From NCBI GenBank assembly GCA_964345925.1, contig CAYFSP010000041.1:1-14598 (forward strand): a stretch of DNA of 14,598 bases. Direction: 5' to 3'. This stretch comes from Miniphocaeibacter sp964345925. GTDB lineage: Bacteria; Bacillota; Clostridia; Tissierellales; Peptoniphilaceae. The notes under the pieces were generated by a model that saw only the letters and a list, made by a program, of their open reading frames with translations, searched no databases and was not told the DNA's origin. Position 1 is the first letter of the stretch, and every line of letters starts with the position of its first letter. The position numbers and the translations under genes are program-made. Positions 1-6,552 of this stretch are shown here, piece by piece.

Positions 1-43
1 TATTTACGTGCGGTTTCGTTCTTTCAAATTTTTCTTTTCCCAT
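1..43 (-). CDS. tuf: Elongation factor Tu, N-terminal 14 codons only (runs off the left edge)
   Basis: Reading the minus strand from an ATG at 43-41 gives MGKEKFERTKPHVN, the characteristic N-terminus of bacterial EF-Tu, which delivers aminoacyl-tRNA to the ribosome. A strong Shine-Dalgarno AGGAGG (50-55) lies 6 bases before the ATG, and the start is only 14 bases after the fusA stop codon (58-60). This is the standard rpsL-rpsG-fusA-tuf order of the str operon, so the gene is almost certainly translated from the same mRNA as fusA. The rest of the gene lies outside the window. Confidence 0.93.
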   Translation of the reverse strand, partial: MGKEKFERTKPHVN

Positions 44-57
44 TATAATCCTCCTAA

Positions 58-2139
58 CTAATTGTCCTTGTTTTTATCGCCAAGTACTTCTTCTGCTATT
101 GAAGCAGGTACTTTTTCATAATGATCGAATTGCATTGAGTAAGTTGCTCTACCTTGTGTGTTTGAACGTAAATCTGTTGCATATCCAAACATTTCTGATA
201 AAGGTACATAAGCATCTAATATATGAACTCCATTTTTAGGATCCATTCCTTGAATTTTTCCTCTTCTAGAGTTAATATCACCCATAACATCTCCTAAGTA
301 TTCATCTGGAGTTGTTATTTCTACTTTTTCCATTGGCTCTAATAGAGTTGGGCCAGCTTTTGCTAATGCCGCTCTCAACGCCATGGATCCAGCTATTTTA
401 TATGCCATTTCTGATGAGTCAACATCATGGTATGATCCATCATATAATGTAACTTTTATATCTAGTACAGGGTATCCACCTAGTATACCTGATTGAGCTG
501 CTTCTTCCATACCTTGTTGGATTGAGTTAATATATTCTTTTGGAATAGCTCCCCCAACTATAGCATTTACGAATTCAAAGCCTGTTCCAGGTTCTTGTGG
601 TTCTATTCTAATCTTAGCATGACCGTATTGTCCACGACCACCAGATTGTTTAATATACTTACCTTCAGCTTCAGCTTCCTTAGTAATTGACTCTCTGTAT
701 GAAACTTGAGGATTACCAATATTAGCCTCTACTTTAAACTCTCTTAAAAGTCTATCTACAATTATCTCTAAATGTAGTTCACCCATACCTGAAATTATTG
801 TTTGTCCTGTTTCCTCATCTGTATGAGTTGTGAAAGTTGGATCTTCTTCAGATAATTTCTGTAATGCAACACTCATTTTTTCTTGTGATGCTTTTGTTTT
901 TGGTTCTATTGCAACTGAGATTACTGGCTCTGGGAACTCCATTTTCTCTAAGATAATTTGATTAGCATTATCACATAGAGTATCACCTGTACCAGTGTCT
1001 TTAAGTCCTACTGCTGCTGCTATATCACCTGCATATACTTTATCAACTTCTTCTCTTTTATTAGCATGCATCATTAAGATACGTCCCATTCTCTCTCTTT
1101 TACCTTTTGAAGAGTTGTATACGTAGCTTCCTGCTTCTAATGTTCCAGAGTAAACTCTAAAGTAAGTTAACTTACCAACAAATGGGTCTGTAACTACTTT
1201 AAATGCTAAAGCTGAAAAAGGTTCATCATCACTTGATTTTCTTTCGATTTCTTCATCAGTATCAGGGTCTGTTCCTGTTATTGCTGGAACGTCTAATGGT
1301 GATGGCATGAAGTCGATTATTGCATCTAATAATGGTTGAACACCTTTATTTTTATATGCTGATCCACAAAGAACTGGGTTTATTGATAAGTTAAGAGTAG
1401 CTGTCTTAATAGCTCTTTTAATCTCTTCTTCTGTTATTTCTTCTCCTTCTAAATATTTCATCATAACTTCTTCGTCATGATCTGCAATATTTTCAAGAAG
1501 ATTTCCTCTGTATTCCTCTGCTAACTCTTTTAAGTCATCTGGAATATCAGTAACATCTATATCAGTTCCTAGGTCATTTTTATAAACTGTAGCCTTCATA
1601 GTTATTAAATCAACTACACCTACAAATTTATCTTCACTACCTATAGGTATTTCTAAAGGTATAGGATTTGCTCCTAATTTATCCCTAATTGTTTTTATTG
1701 ATTCAAAATAGTTTGCACCTGTAGCATCCATTTTATTTATAAAACAGATTCTTGGTACATTGTATTTATCAGCTTGTCTCCAAACTGTTTCAGATTGAGG
1801 TTCAACACCACTTTTAGCATCAAATAAAGCTATTGCACTGTCTAGTACTCTTAATGATCTCTCAACTTCTACTGTAAAGTCAACGTGTCCTGGAGTATCA
1901 ATTATATTGATTCTATTATCTTTCCAGATACAAGTTGTAGCTGCAGAAGTAATTGTGATACCCTTCTCTTGCTCTTGAACCATCCAGTCCATTTGAGCAG
2001 CACCATCATGTGTATCACCTATTTTATGGATTTTACCAGTATAGTATAAGATACGCTCTGTTGTTGTTGTTTTACCAGCATCTATATGCGCCATTATACC
2101 AATATTTCTGGTATTTGCTAAAGAATATTCTCTTGCCAT
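58..2139 (-). CDS. fusA: Elongation factor G (translocase GTPase)
   Basis: A 693-aa EF-G of normal length. EF-G is the cytoplasmic GTPase that drives tRNA-mRNA translocation and, with RRF, ribosome recycling. The G-domain motifs are all present near the N-terminus: P-loop AHIDAGKTTTTE (about residues 17-28), switch I GITITSAATT, DTPGHVD, and the guanine-specificity motif NKMD. The later domains are typical, with SGMGELHLEI in domain III, SGGRGQYGHAKI in domain IV and DINSRRGKIQGM in domain V. The ATG at 2139 is preceded by GGAAGGAG (2153-2160). It lies 33 bases after rpsG and 14 bases before tuf, co-directional, inside the str operon. No truncation or frameshift is visible. The sequence looks like a conventional Gram-positive EF-G and not a ribosome-protection resistance protein. 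Confidence 0.98.
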   Translation of the reverse strand: MAREYSLANTRNIGIMAHIDAGKTTTTERILYYTGKIHKIGDTHDGAAQMDWMVQEQEKGITITSAATTCIWKDNRINIIDTPGHVDFTVEVERSLRVLDSAIALFDAKSGVEPQSETVWRQADKYNVPRICFINKMDATGANYFESIKTIRDKLGANPIPLEIPIGSEDKFVGVVDLITMKATVYKNDLGTDIDVTDIPDDLKELAEEYRGNLLENIADHDEEVMMKYLEGEEITEEEIKRAIKTATLNLSINPVLCGSAYKNKGVQPLLDAIIDFMPSPLDVPAITGTDPDTDEEIERKSSDDEPFSALAFKVVTDPFVGKLTYFRVYSGTLEAGSYVYNSSKGKRERMGRILMMHANKREEVDKVYAGDIAAAVGLKDTGTGDTLCDNANQIILEKMEFPEPVISVAIEPKTKASQEKMSVALQKLSEEDPTFTTHTDEETGQTIISGMGELHLEIIVDRLLREFKVEANIGNPQVSYRESITKEAEAEGKYIKQSGGRGQYGHAKIRIEPQEPGTGFEFVNAIVGGAIPKEYINSIQQGMEEAAQSGILGGYPVLDIKVTLYDGSYHDVDSSEMAYKIAGSMALRAALAKAGPTLLEPMEKVEITTPDEYLGDVMGDINSRRGKIQGMDPKNGVHILDAYVPLSEMFGYATDLRSNTQGRATYSMQFDHYEKVPASIAEEVLGDKNKDN

Positions 2140-2172
2140 AAATCTATCTCTACTCCTTCCTACTTACAGTAA

Positions 2173-2643
2173 TTAGAATCTGTAATGAGCAAATGCTTTA
2201 TTTGCTTCAGCCATCTTATGAACGTCTTCTCTCTTCTTAACACTTGAACCAGTGTTATTTGAAGCGTCTAAGATTTCCTTTGCTAATCTATCAACCATAG
2301 TTTTTTCGCCTCTAGCTCTAGAATAATTTGTTAACCATCTTAAGCCTAAAGTCTGTCTTCTTTCAGGTCTAACTTCAATTGGAACTTGATAGTTAGCTCC
2401 ACCAATTCTTCTAGATTTAACTTCTAGAACTGGCATAATATTATTTAATGCTTTGTAGAAAACCTCTAAAGCATCTTCACCTGATTTTTCTGCTACTTGT
2501 TCAAAAGCTTTATACACAATTCCTTGTGCAGTACCTTTTTTACCGTCTAGCATAATATTGTTTATTAATTTAGTAACCACCTTATCATTGTAAATTGGAT
2601 CTGGCATTACTTCTCTTTTAGGTACATGTCCTTTTCTTGGCAC
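2173..2643 (-). CDS. rpsG: 30S ribosomal protein S7
   Basis: A 156-aa S7, the usual bacterial length. S7 nucleates assembly of the 30S head by binding the 3' domain of 16S rRNA and contacts E-site tRNA. Recognisable family segments are the N-terminal MPRKGHVPKREV, the conserved RRIGGANYQVPIEVRPERR in the middle, and the C-terminal HKMAEANKAFAHYRF. The start codon is GTG (2643-2641), supported by AAGGAGGG at 2651-2658 with a 7-base spacer and by the universally conserved PR at the N-terminus. It follows rpsL by 140 bases, an unusually long spacer for this operon, and precedes fusA by 33 bases. In enterobacteria S7 represses this operon by binding the rpsL-rpsG spacer; whether that happens here is unknown. 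Confidence 0.98.
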   Translation of the reverse strand: MPRKGHVPKREVMPDPIYNDKVVTKLINNIMLDGKKGTAQGIVYKAFEQVAEKSGEDALEVFYKALNNIMPVLEVKSRRIGGANYQVPIEVRPERRQTLGLRWLTNYSRARGEKTMVDRLAKEILDASNNTGSSVKKREDVHKMAEANKAFAHYRF

Positions 2644-2783
2644 TTTACTTCCCTCCTTACCATGTTTTTAGTAGTTTCATTGGTACTCGACTCTCGCCGC
2701 TGTGCTCTAATGTATATATTAAAGTATAAATTACTGTATTTATCATATTAATTTTATTACATAAAAGCATCTTTTAAATTGAT
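2644..2783 (-). promoter_or_regulatory. rpsL-rpsG intercistronic spacer with a small GC-rich island and hairpin
   Basis: A 140-base spacer, much of it AT-rich, but 2681-2712 is markedly richer in G+C than its surroundings. Just before the rpsG Shine-Dalgarno (2651-2658), bases 2659-2684 can fold with ACCA(A)TG pairing CATGGT around an A-rich loop. The enterobacterial S7 repressor target lies in the same place, so this is a reasonable candidate for an S7-responsive element. That is inference by position only, because I do not recognise a conserved S7-binding motif. Confidence 0.3.
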
Positions 2784-3194
2784 TTATTTAGGTTTTTTTG
2801 CTCCATATTTAGAACGACCTTGCTTTCTATCAGCAACACCTGCTGTATCCAAAGCACCACGTACTATATGATAACGAACCCCTGGTAAGTCTTTAACTCT
2901 ACCACCTCTAATAAGTACAACACTATGTTCTTGTAGGTTGTGACCTATTCCTGGTATATAAGCAGCAACTTCCATTCCGTTAGTTAAACGAACTCTAGCT
3001 ACCTTACGTAAAGCAGAGTTAGGTTTTTTAGGAGTTACAGTTCTAACTGCAGTACAAACCCCTCTTCTTTGTGGTGAATTAACTTCTGTAGTCTTTTTAT
3101 TTAAAGTATTGAAGTTAACACTCAAAGCTGGTGATTTTGACTTGTAAGTTCTTGCATGTCTACCTTGTTTTATCAATTGGTTAATTGTTGGCAT
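2784..3194 (-). CDS. rpsL: 30S ribosomal protein S12
   Basis: A 136-aa S12, which lines the decoding centre and helps check codon-anticodon pairing. The family cores TPKKPNSALRK, GIGHNLQEHS and GGRVKDLPGVRYH are intact. Compared with the E. coli protein there is an insertion of about 13 residues in the N-terminal third (around residues 20-40), typical of Gram-positive S12. Lysines equivalent to E. coli K43 and K88 are present (K56 and K101 here), so none of the classical streptomycin-resistance changes is seen at these two sites. ATG at 3194 with AGGAGGT at 3201-3207. It is the first gene of the operon, about 64 nt downstream of the predicted transcription start. Confidence 0.98.
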   Translation of the reverse strand: MPTINQLIKQGRHARTYKSKSPALSVNFNTLNKKTTEVNSPQRRGVCTAVRTVTPKKPNSALRKVARVRLTNGMEVAAYIPGIGHNLQEHSVVLIRGGRVKDLPGVRYHIVRGALDTAGVADRKQGRSKYGAKKPK

Positions 3195-3221
3195 TATTCC
3201 ACCTCCTCAAATTTTTTAAAC

Positions 3222-3247
3222 AAAAAAATAAAATGCGATACGCATTT
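3222..3247 (-). terminator. Terminator-like hairpin in the rpsL leader (possible attenuator)
   Basis: A perfect 7-bp inverted repeat, AAATGCG-TAT-CGCATTT (3247-3231 on the minus strand), is followed by TATTTTTTT (3230-3222). The A-run before the stem (AAAAAGG) can also pair with the T-run. This has the form of an intrinsic terminator, but it sits between the strong promoter and the rpsL ribosome binding site. It may therefore attenuate the operon. No alternative antiterminator pairing was found by eye. Confidence 0.5.
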
Positions 3248-3264
3248 CCTTTTTGCACCAATTA

Positions 3265-3293
3265 ATTCTATCATCAGAATATTGAAAAGTCAA
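3265..3293 (-). promoter_or_regulatory. Sigma-A promoter of the str operon
   Basis: On the minus strand, TTGACT (3293-3288) is followed by exactly 17 bases and then TAGAAT (3270-3265), with a TGA just before it giving an extended -10 element. This is close to the vegetative consensus and points at rpsL. The predicted transcription start is near 3258, giving a leader of about 64 nt. It indicates that the str operon is transcribed from its own promoter here and does not depend on read-through from rpoBC. Confidence 0.8.
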
Positions 3294-3411
3294 CTATTTT
3301 AAGGGCTTTTTTACATATTTATTCCTTATTTTAAAAAAACTCTTAAATTTATGAATTTTTCCTATTATTTTTAAATAAATTACTATAAAATACATAGTTA
3401 AGGAGGATAAA

Positions 3412-3678
3412 ATGAAAGAAAAATTTAAAAGAAGATATGAAGGATTTAATTCGCATAAGATAATTATTTTTATTTTATCTATTATTATATCTATAATAAT
3501 ATTACCATTTATATCAGTTCTCATTGCCAATTATTTAAAGCATTTCAATATACCATACTGGGATAATATTTATACCATAAGCGGTAATATAATATTTTAT
3601 ATTTTCCCTTATTTCATACCAATAGTATTAATCCACTACTATACATGTCTTCTCTTGATGATAAAAGACAATATTTAA
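3412..3678 (+). CDS. Small predicted membrane protein, 3' end probably altered by the phage junction
   Basis: An 88-aa unrecognised protein. A basic N-terminus (MKEKFKRRYEG) is followed by two hydrophobic segments, about residues 17-41 and 56-84, so it is likely an integral membrane protein with two helices. An ideal Shine-Dalgarno AGGAGG (3401-3406) stands 5 bases before the ATG, which argues for a real gene. It is divergent from the str operon and very AT-rich. Its last 65 bases overlap, on the opposite strand, the end of the phage gene at 3614-4096. Such a long convergent overlap between unrelated genes suggests that a recombination junction lies inside it and that the original C-terminus has been replaced. 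It could also be a remnant. Function unknown. Confidence 0.6.
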   Translation: MKEKFKRRYEGFNSHKIIIFILSIIISIIILPFISVLIANYLKHFNIPYWDNIYTISGNIIFYIFPYFIPIVLIHYYTCLLLMIKDNI

Positions 3679-4096
3679 CTATCGCATATAAAAAAGCTGT
3701 TATAACTGCATCCGTTGCCCAAATTTCCGCTCTAATTTGAGCTTTCATTTGTATGCTCTCTTGAATGAATTTACTATTCTCTTCTTCTGTCCAATTTAAG
3801 TAGTTATCTTCCCCTGTTCCCATCTCTGGATAACTTCCGTCTATTCCATCACCAATACCATAAGGCATTTCATGTTCTCCTGCTATTGATACGATAATAC
3901 AGGGTAACTGTATAGCATCTCTAGGATATCCTGATAAGACTTTTATATTATATTCCTTAATAAGCTTTTCTATACTTTTTATTGTCTTGTCCCCAGCAAA
4001 GGAGAAGTATTCTCTTATTTTTCTAGGATTTACTCTAAGTCGTTCTATTCCTTCTTCAACATGTTTTTTTATTAATAAATCAATAATAGGTATCAT
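3614..4096 (-). CDS. Phage head-tail completion/connector protein, probably 3'-truncated
   Basis: A 160-aa protein and the last gene of the phage module (MIPIIDLLIKKHVEEGIERL at the N-terminus). It starts at an ATG (4096) after GGGAG, 9 bases after the upstream connector gene, so it is translated as part of the same operon. By position, just after the gp10-like gene, it is expected to be a tail-terminator or head-tail joining protein. In the SPO1/phage K type of layout that I recall, the protein in this slot is longer and the tail sheath gene follows. Here the frame ends abruptly with LILLV and runs into the 3' end of a plus-strand membrane-protein gene, with no sheath gene behind it. I infer that the C-terminus is missing and the last few codons come from the flanking DNA. 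Confidence 0.7.
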   Translation of the reverse strand: MIPIIDLLIKKHVEEGIERLRVNPRKIREYFSFAGDKTIKSIEKLIKEYNIKVLSGYPRDAIQLPCIIVSIAGEHEMPYGIGDGIDGSYPEMGTGEDNYLNWTEEENSKFIQESIQMKAQIRAEIWATDAVITAFLYAIVKYCLLSSREDMYSSGLILLV

Positions 4097-4105
4097 TTTT
4101 TCTCC

Positions 4106-4750
4106 CTAATCCATATAGTCATAAAAGAACTCTTCAGCCTTTTTAGATACTTTTTCTAACGCTTTAAGTCCTTTGTATCCTGGATGTATCCATGACTTAG
4201 GATCGCTTTTACTACTAACTCTTCTAAACGTCATATATTGTGACCTTTTAGCTCCACTACTATATTCTTTAACTATCCTTTGCAAGCTATCAAATTTTGA
4301 ATTTTTCCACGCATAACCTGTTTTGCTTGTTTGTGGTTCATAACCTAATTGTCTAACTAATAGTTGAGATAACCTATCTCCGTCACTTAATTTAGTAGCA
4401 TGTTTCTTTATGTTATTAGGCATTACAGATGTGTTTCCACTTGTCCTGTGCCTATATGGAACAGTTAAATACCAGTTTCCATCTTTGGTTTCTTTTTTCT
4501 TTGGTGATTTCATGAAACCATCTTTCATATCAAAAGAACTAAAACCCTCTTCTAACATTACTGGAAACCTACCAACTAGCTCGATATATCCACTTAGAGG
4601 ACTTTCCATGAAGACACCACGTATTGCTGGTATATATTCTGGTCTTGTAGATTTTAGCCCTTTTTGTGCTTCTTCTGTCCAACTGTCTTTAGCATATGTT
4701 AATGTAGCCTTTAATGCTTCAGAAGCTATATCATCAATAAAATCATTCAT
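4106..4750 (-). CDS. Phage head-tail joining protein, HK97 gp10-like
   Basis: A 214-aa protein, acidic at the N-terminus and basic towards the C-terminus. The C-terminal stretch, FRRVSSKSDPKSWIHPGYKG (about residues 174-193), resembles the conserved end of HK97 gp10-like tail-component/neck proteins, where an F/Y-RR-S motif is followed by W-hPG. These proteins complete the neck between the portal ring and the tail. The gene overlaps the 3' end of the upstream connector gene by 8 bases (4743-4750), indicating translational coupling. The Shine-Dalgarno (AAGGG-like) is modest, in keeping with coupling. Assignment by C-terminal motif and position; the exact neck role is uncertain. Confidence 0.7.
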   Translation of the reverse strand: MNDFIDDIASEALKATLTYAKDSWTEEAQKGLKSTRPEYIPAIRGVFMESPLSGYIELVGRFPVMLEEGFSSFDMKDGFMKSPKKKETKDGNWYLTVPYRHRTSGNTSVMPNNIKKHATKLSDGDRLSQLLVRQLGYEPQTSKTGYAWKNSKFDSLQRIVKEYSSGAKRSQYMTFRRVSSKSDPKSWIHPGYKGLKALEKVSKKAEEFFYDYMD

Positions 4751-5456
4751 ATGACAACCCTTCTTCCACTATTCCTACATCTTCTCTTTTTTCATTTACA
4801 TTTTTACCATAAATAAAGTTTTCTCTCTTGATTAGATATTGTTTAGGAAGTTCTACAGTATATGGAACTCTAGTGCCCCTATTTTCCCTTGTGCTCCTTA
4901 ATTCGTGTACCATATCGTTTACAAGGTAGGTAGGAGTAGTTAGATATAGAATACTTATTTTAGAACCTTTTGCAGGCTGATTTTCGCTACATATCCATTC
5001 TAAATGGAATCTGTCTTTCGCTATTTTAAAGTCTTTTCCCTCTTCAAAGACACTATCTTCAACTATTACAAATAACACTTTCCTTATTTCTCTATAAGTA
5101 GAAGAAGTTTTCTTATCTCCCATAGTTATAGCTTGGCTGAATTTACATTCAATATCTGTAAATTCTAATCTATCTTGATATCCCATTATTACACCTAGTT
5201 GTGGAGTTATATAAGCTGTGCCTTGTTCATTTAATCCTTGGATTTTAACTTCCAACTTACCACTTAGTGAAGTAGTTACACCTTTTATTTTTTTATATGG
5301 CAAATATCTATATCCACTACCTAAACATAAAGGACAATGGATATCTGGTTGTCCATTTTCATAGCACTCACAAACTATAGCTTGCGACCAATTAATATTG
5401 TAGCCTTGTTCTTGTATTAATTGTTCAAAATTTTCAACTATAAAACTAGCTCCCAT
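4743..5456 (-). CDS. Phage head-tail connector protein with an N-terminal Cys4 zinc-ribbon-like motif
   Basis: A 237-aa phage structural protein placed between the adaptor-like protein and the gp10-like protein. Residues 29-48 hold CEC, then HCPLCLGSGY: four cysteines (C29, C31, C41, C44) followed by GSG, a DnaJ/rubredoxin-like knuckle that probably binds zinc. The rest is beta-rich in appearance, with no signal peptide or membrane segment. ATG at 5456 follows AAGGGGG. It lies 10 bases after the 282-aa gene and overlaps the next gene by 8 bases. I recall a protein of similar size with a similar Cys knuckle at this place in phage K-like genomes, which suggests a neck protein of contractile-tailed phages. 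The exact function is not known to me. Confidence 0.65.
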   Translation of the reverse strand: MGASFIVENFEQLIQEQGYNINWSQAIVCECYENGQPDIHCPLCLGSGYRYLPYKKIKGVTTSLSGKLEVKIQGLNEQGTAYITPQLGVIMGYQDRLEFTDIECKFSQAITMGDKKTSSTYREIRKVLFVIVEDSVFEEGKDFKIAKDRFHLEWICSENQPAKGSKISILYLTTPTYLVNDMVHELRSTRENRGTRVPYTVELPKQYLIKRENFIYGKNVNEKREDVGIVEEGLSYE

Positions 5457-5466
5457 ATATTCCCCC

Positions 5467-6315
5467 TTACAGTATTACTGAATTGATTTTTGCAAAGTAT
5501 TTTCTAATTATAGGAGTTAATTCCTCTAAGTCTTTTCTATACTCTAATATTCTTGCTGAAGCTCCACCATACATCGCTGATTGTGTAGTCCCAATTGATT
5601 GCGATAAACCATCTATAGATAATGAAGAACTAGCAATACCAGCTCCGATTATTTGGTCTCCCCATACTTCAAATATAGAGATTGCTGCTTTTTTAAAGAT
5701 AAATTCTTGCAAATTATAAGGTATTTCGTCTTTATCCATACCAGCTTCATAAGAAACAGATAACCCCATAGGTAGATAGCTCCTTGACCCAAAAAACGGG
5801 AATGTTGCCCCTATTGCTGGAATTATTGGTTGTGTAGCTCCACTCATAGGAAACAATGTAATAGAACCGTCTTTTTTATCCAATTGCACCCAGTTTAAAG
5901 GTATGCTCATTACTGGATTGTTGCCCAGTAAGTAATCTAGCTTTAAAATCTTTTTTACTGGCCTATAGTACAAAGTTGTATAAGTAAATCTATTAATATC
6001 AAACCCCTCATAATCGTGTAATTCTTTTTCAATTACTGTAGGTTTTAACTTAATATCAAATAATTGCTCCGCTGTATCTATAGCGGAGTTAATAGATTTA
6101 GCAAGAAATGTTCTAGTAAAGTAATCGCCTGAATATGTTTTTAAATCTATTCCTTGAAAACACATGTCTATTAATTCATCAGTTGTAATATCTTCAATAT
6201 ATATTAACTTCTCCGCTTCTTCATCTTCTGGTAATAAATATTCGTTTTCTTCTTCTACTGTTTTTGATTCGGAAGATGGATCATACTGACAATGTACTTC
6301 ATCTAGCTTTTTCAT
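5467..6315 (-). CDS. Phage head-tail connector (adaptor) protein
   Basis: A 282-aa protein following the major capsid cluster. The first 45 residues are acidic and probably disordered (PSSESKTVEEENEYLLPEDE). Next come a helical segment around residues 65-90, a beta-rich middle with a typical connector phrase (LYYRPVKKILKLDYLLG), and a C-terminal part with SSSLSIDGLSQSIGTTQSA. The last is a loop I associate with portal-adaptor proteins of SPO1/phage K-like myoviruses. It would sit under the portal ring and prepare it for tail attachment. It overlaps the 69-aa gene upstream by one base (TAATG), so the two are coupled, and is followed 10 bases later by the next connector gene. Confidence 0.75.
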   Translation of the reverse strand: MKKLDEVHCQYDPSSESKTVEEENEYLLPEDEEAEKLIYIEDITTDELIDMCFQGIDLKTYSGDYFTRTFLAKSINSAIDTAEQLFDIKLKPTVIEKELHDYEGFDINRFTYTTLYYRPVKKILKLDYLLGNNPVMSIPLNWVQLDKKDGSITLFPMSGATQPIIPAIGATFPFFGSRSYLPMGLSVSYEAGMDKDEIPYNLQEFIFKKAAISIFEVWGDQIIGAGIASSSLSIDGLSQSIGTTQSAMYGGASARILEYRKDLEELTPIIRKYFAKINSVIL

Positions 6316-6524
6316 TATTTACTTTCCTTTTTAGCTTTTCCTTTTTTCTTTATATCTTTTGATTCTTCAACAATTCCTCTCACTTCTTCAAAAAAAGGTA
6401 AAGAGGTTAATTCCTTAACCTCTTCTTCAGTTAATTCTGCTGAAATACCTTCATTATCGAAGTCAATAGTTTTGTTGCCATACAATATACTTTTATTTTT
6501 TAATCTTAGATTTTTAACTTTCAT
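6315..6524 (-). CDS. Small phage protein after the major capsid gene
   Basis: A 69-aa protein, unrecognised. The first half looks beta-rich (LRLKNKSILYGNKTIDFDNE), followed by an acidic stretch and a very lysine-rich tail (KKKGKAKKESK). ATG at 6524 with AAAGGAG just upstream. It lies 28 bases after the capsid gene and overlaps the adaptor gene by one base. Phages of the SPO1/phage K layout carry a small gene in the same slot. It might be a small head accessory or decoration protein, but the sequence does not prove that. Confidence 0.7.
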   Translation of the reverse strand: MKVKNLRLKNKSILYGNKTIDFDNEGISAELTEEEVKELTSLPFFEEVRGIVEESKDIKKKGKAKKESK

Positions 6525-6552
6525 CTATTGATCTCCTTTAAATAAATGTTAA

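Noticed and set aside
3294..3530. Minus-strand open frame of 78 aa upstream of rpsL
   Set aside because: It ends against the str promoter, is antisense to the better-supported plus-strand gene, and has low-complexity AT-driven composition (runs of I and K).
3600..3700. Phage attachment site at the junction
   Set aside because: No tRNA gene or integrase is present, and the second phage end is outside the window, so no core repeat can be shown.
4410..4754. Plus-strand open frame of 114 aa opposite the gp10-like gene
   Set aside because: It lies entirely opposite a well-supported phage gene and has no ribosome binding site; a shadow frame. The same holds for plus-strand frames at 5483, 6983, 7778, 8085, 8734, 9250 and 13520.
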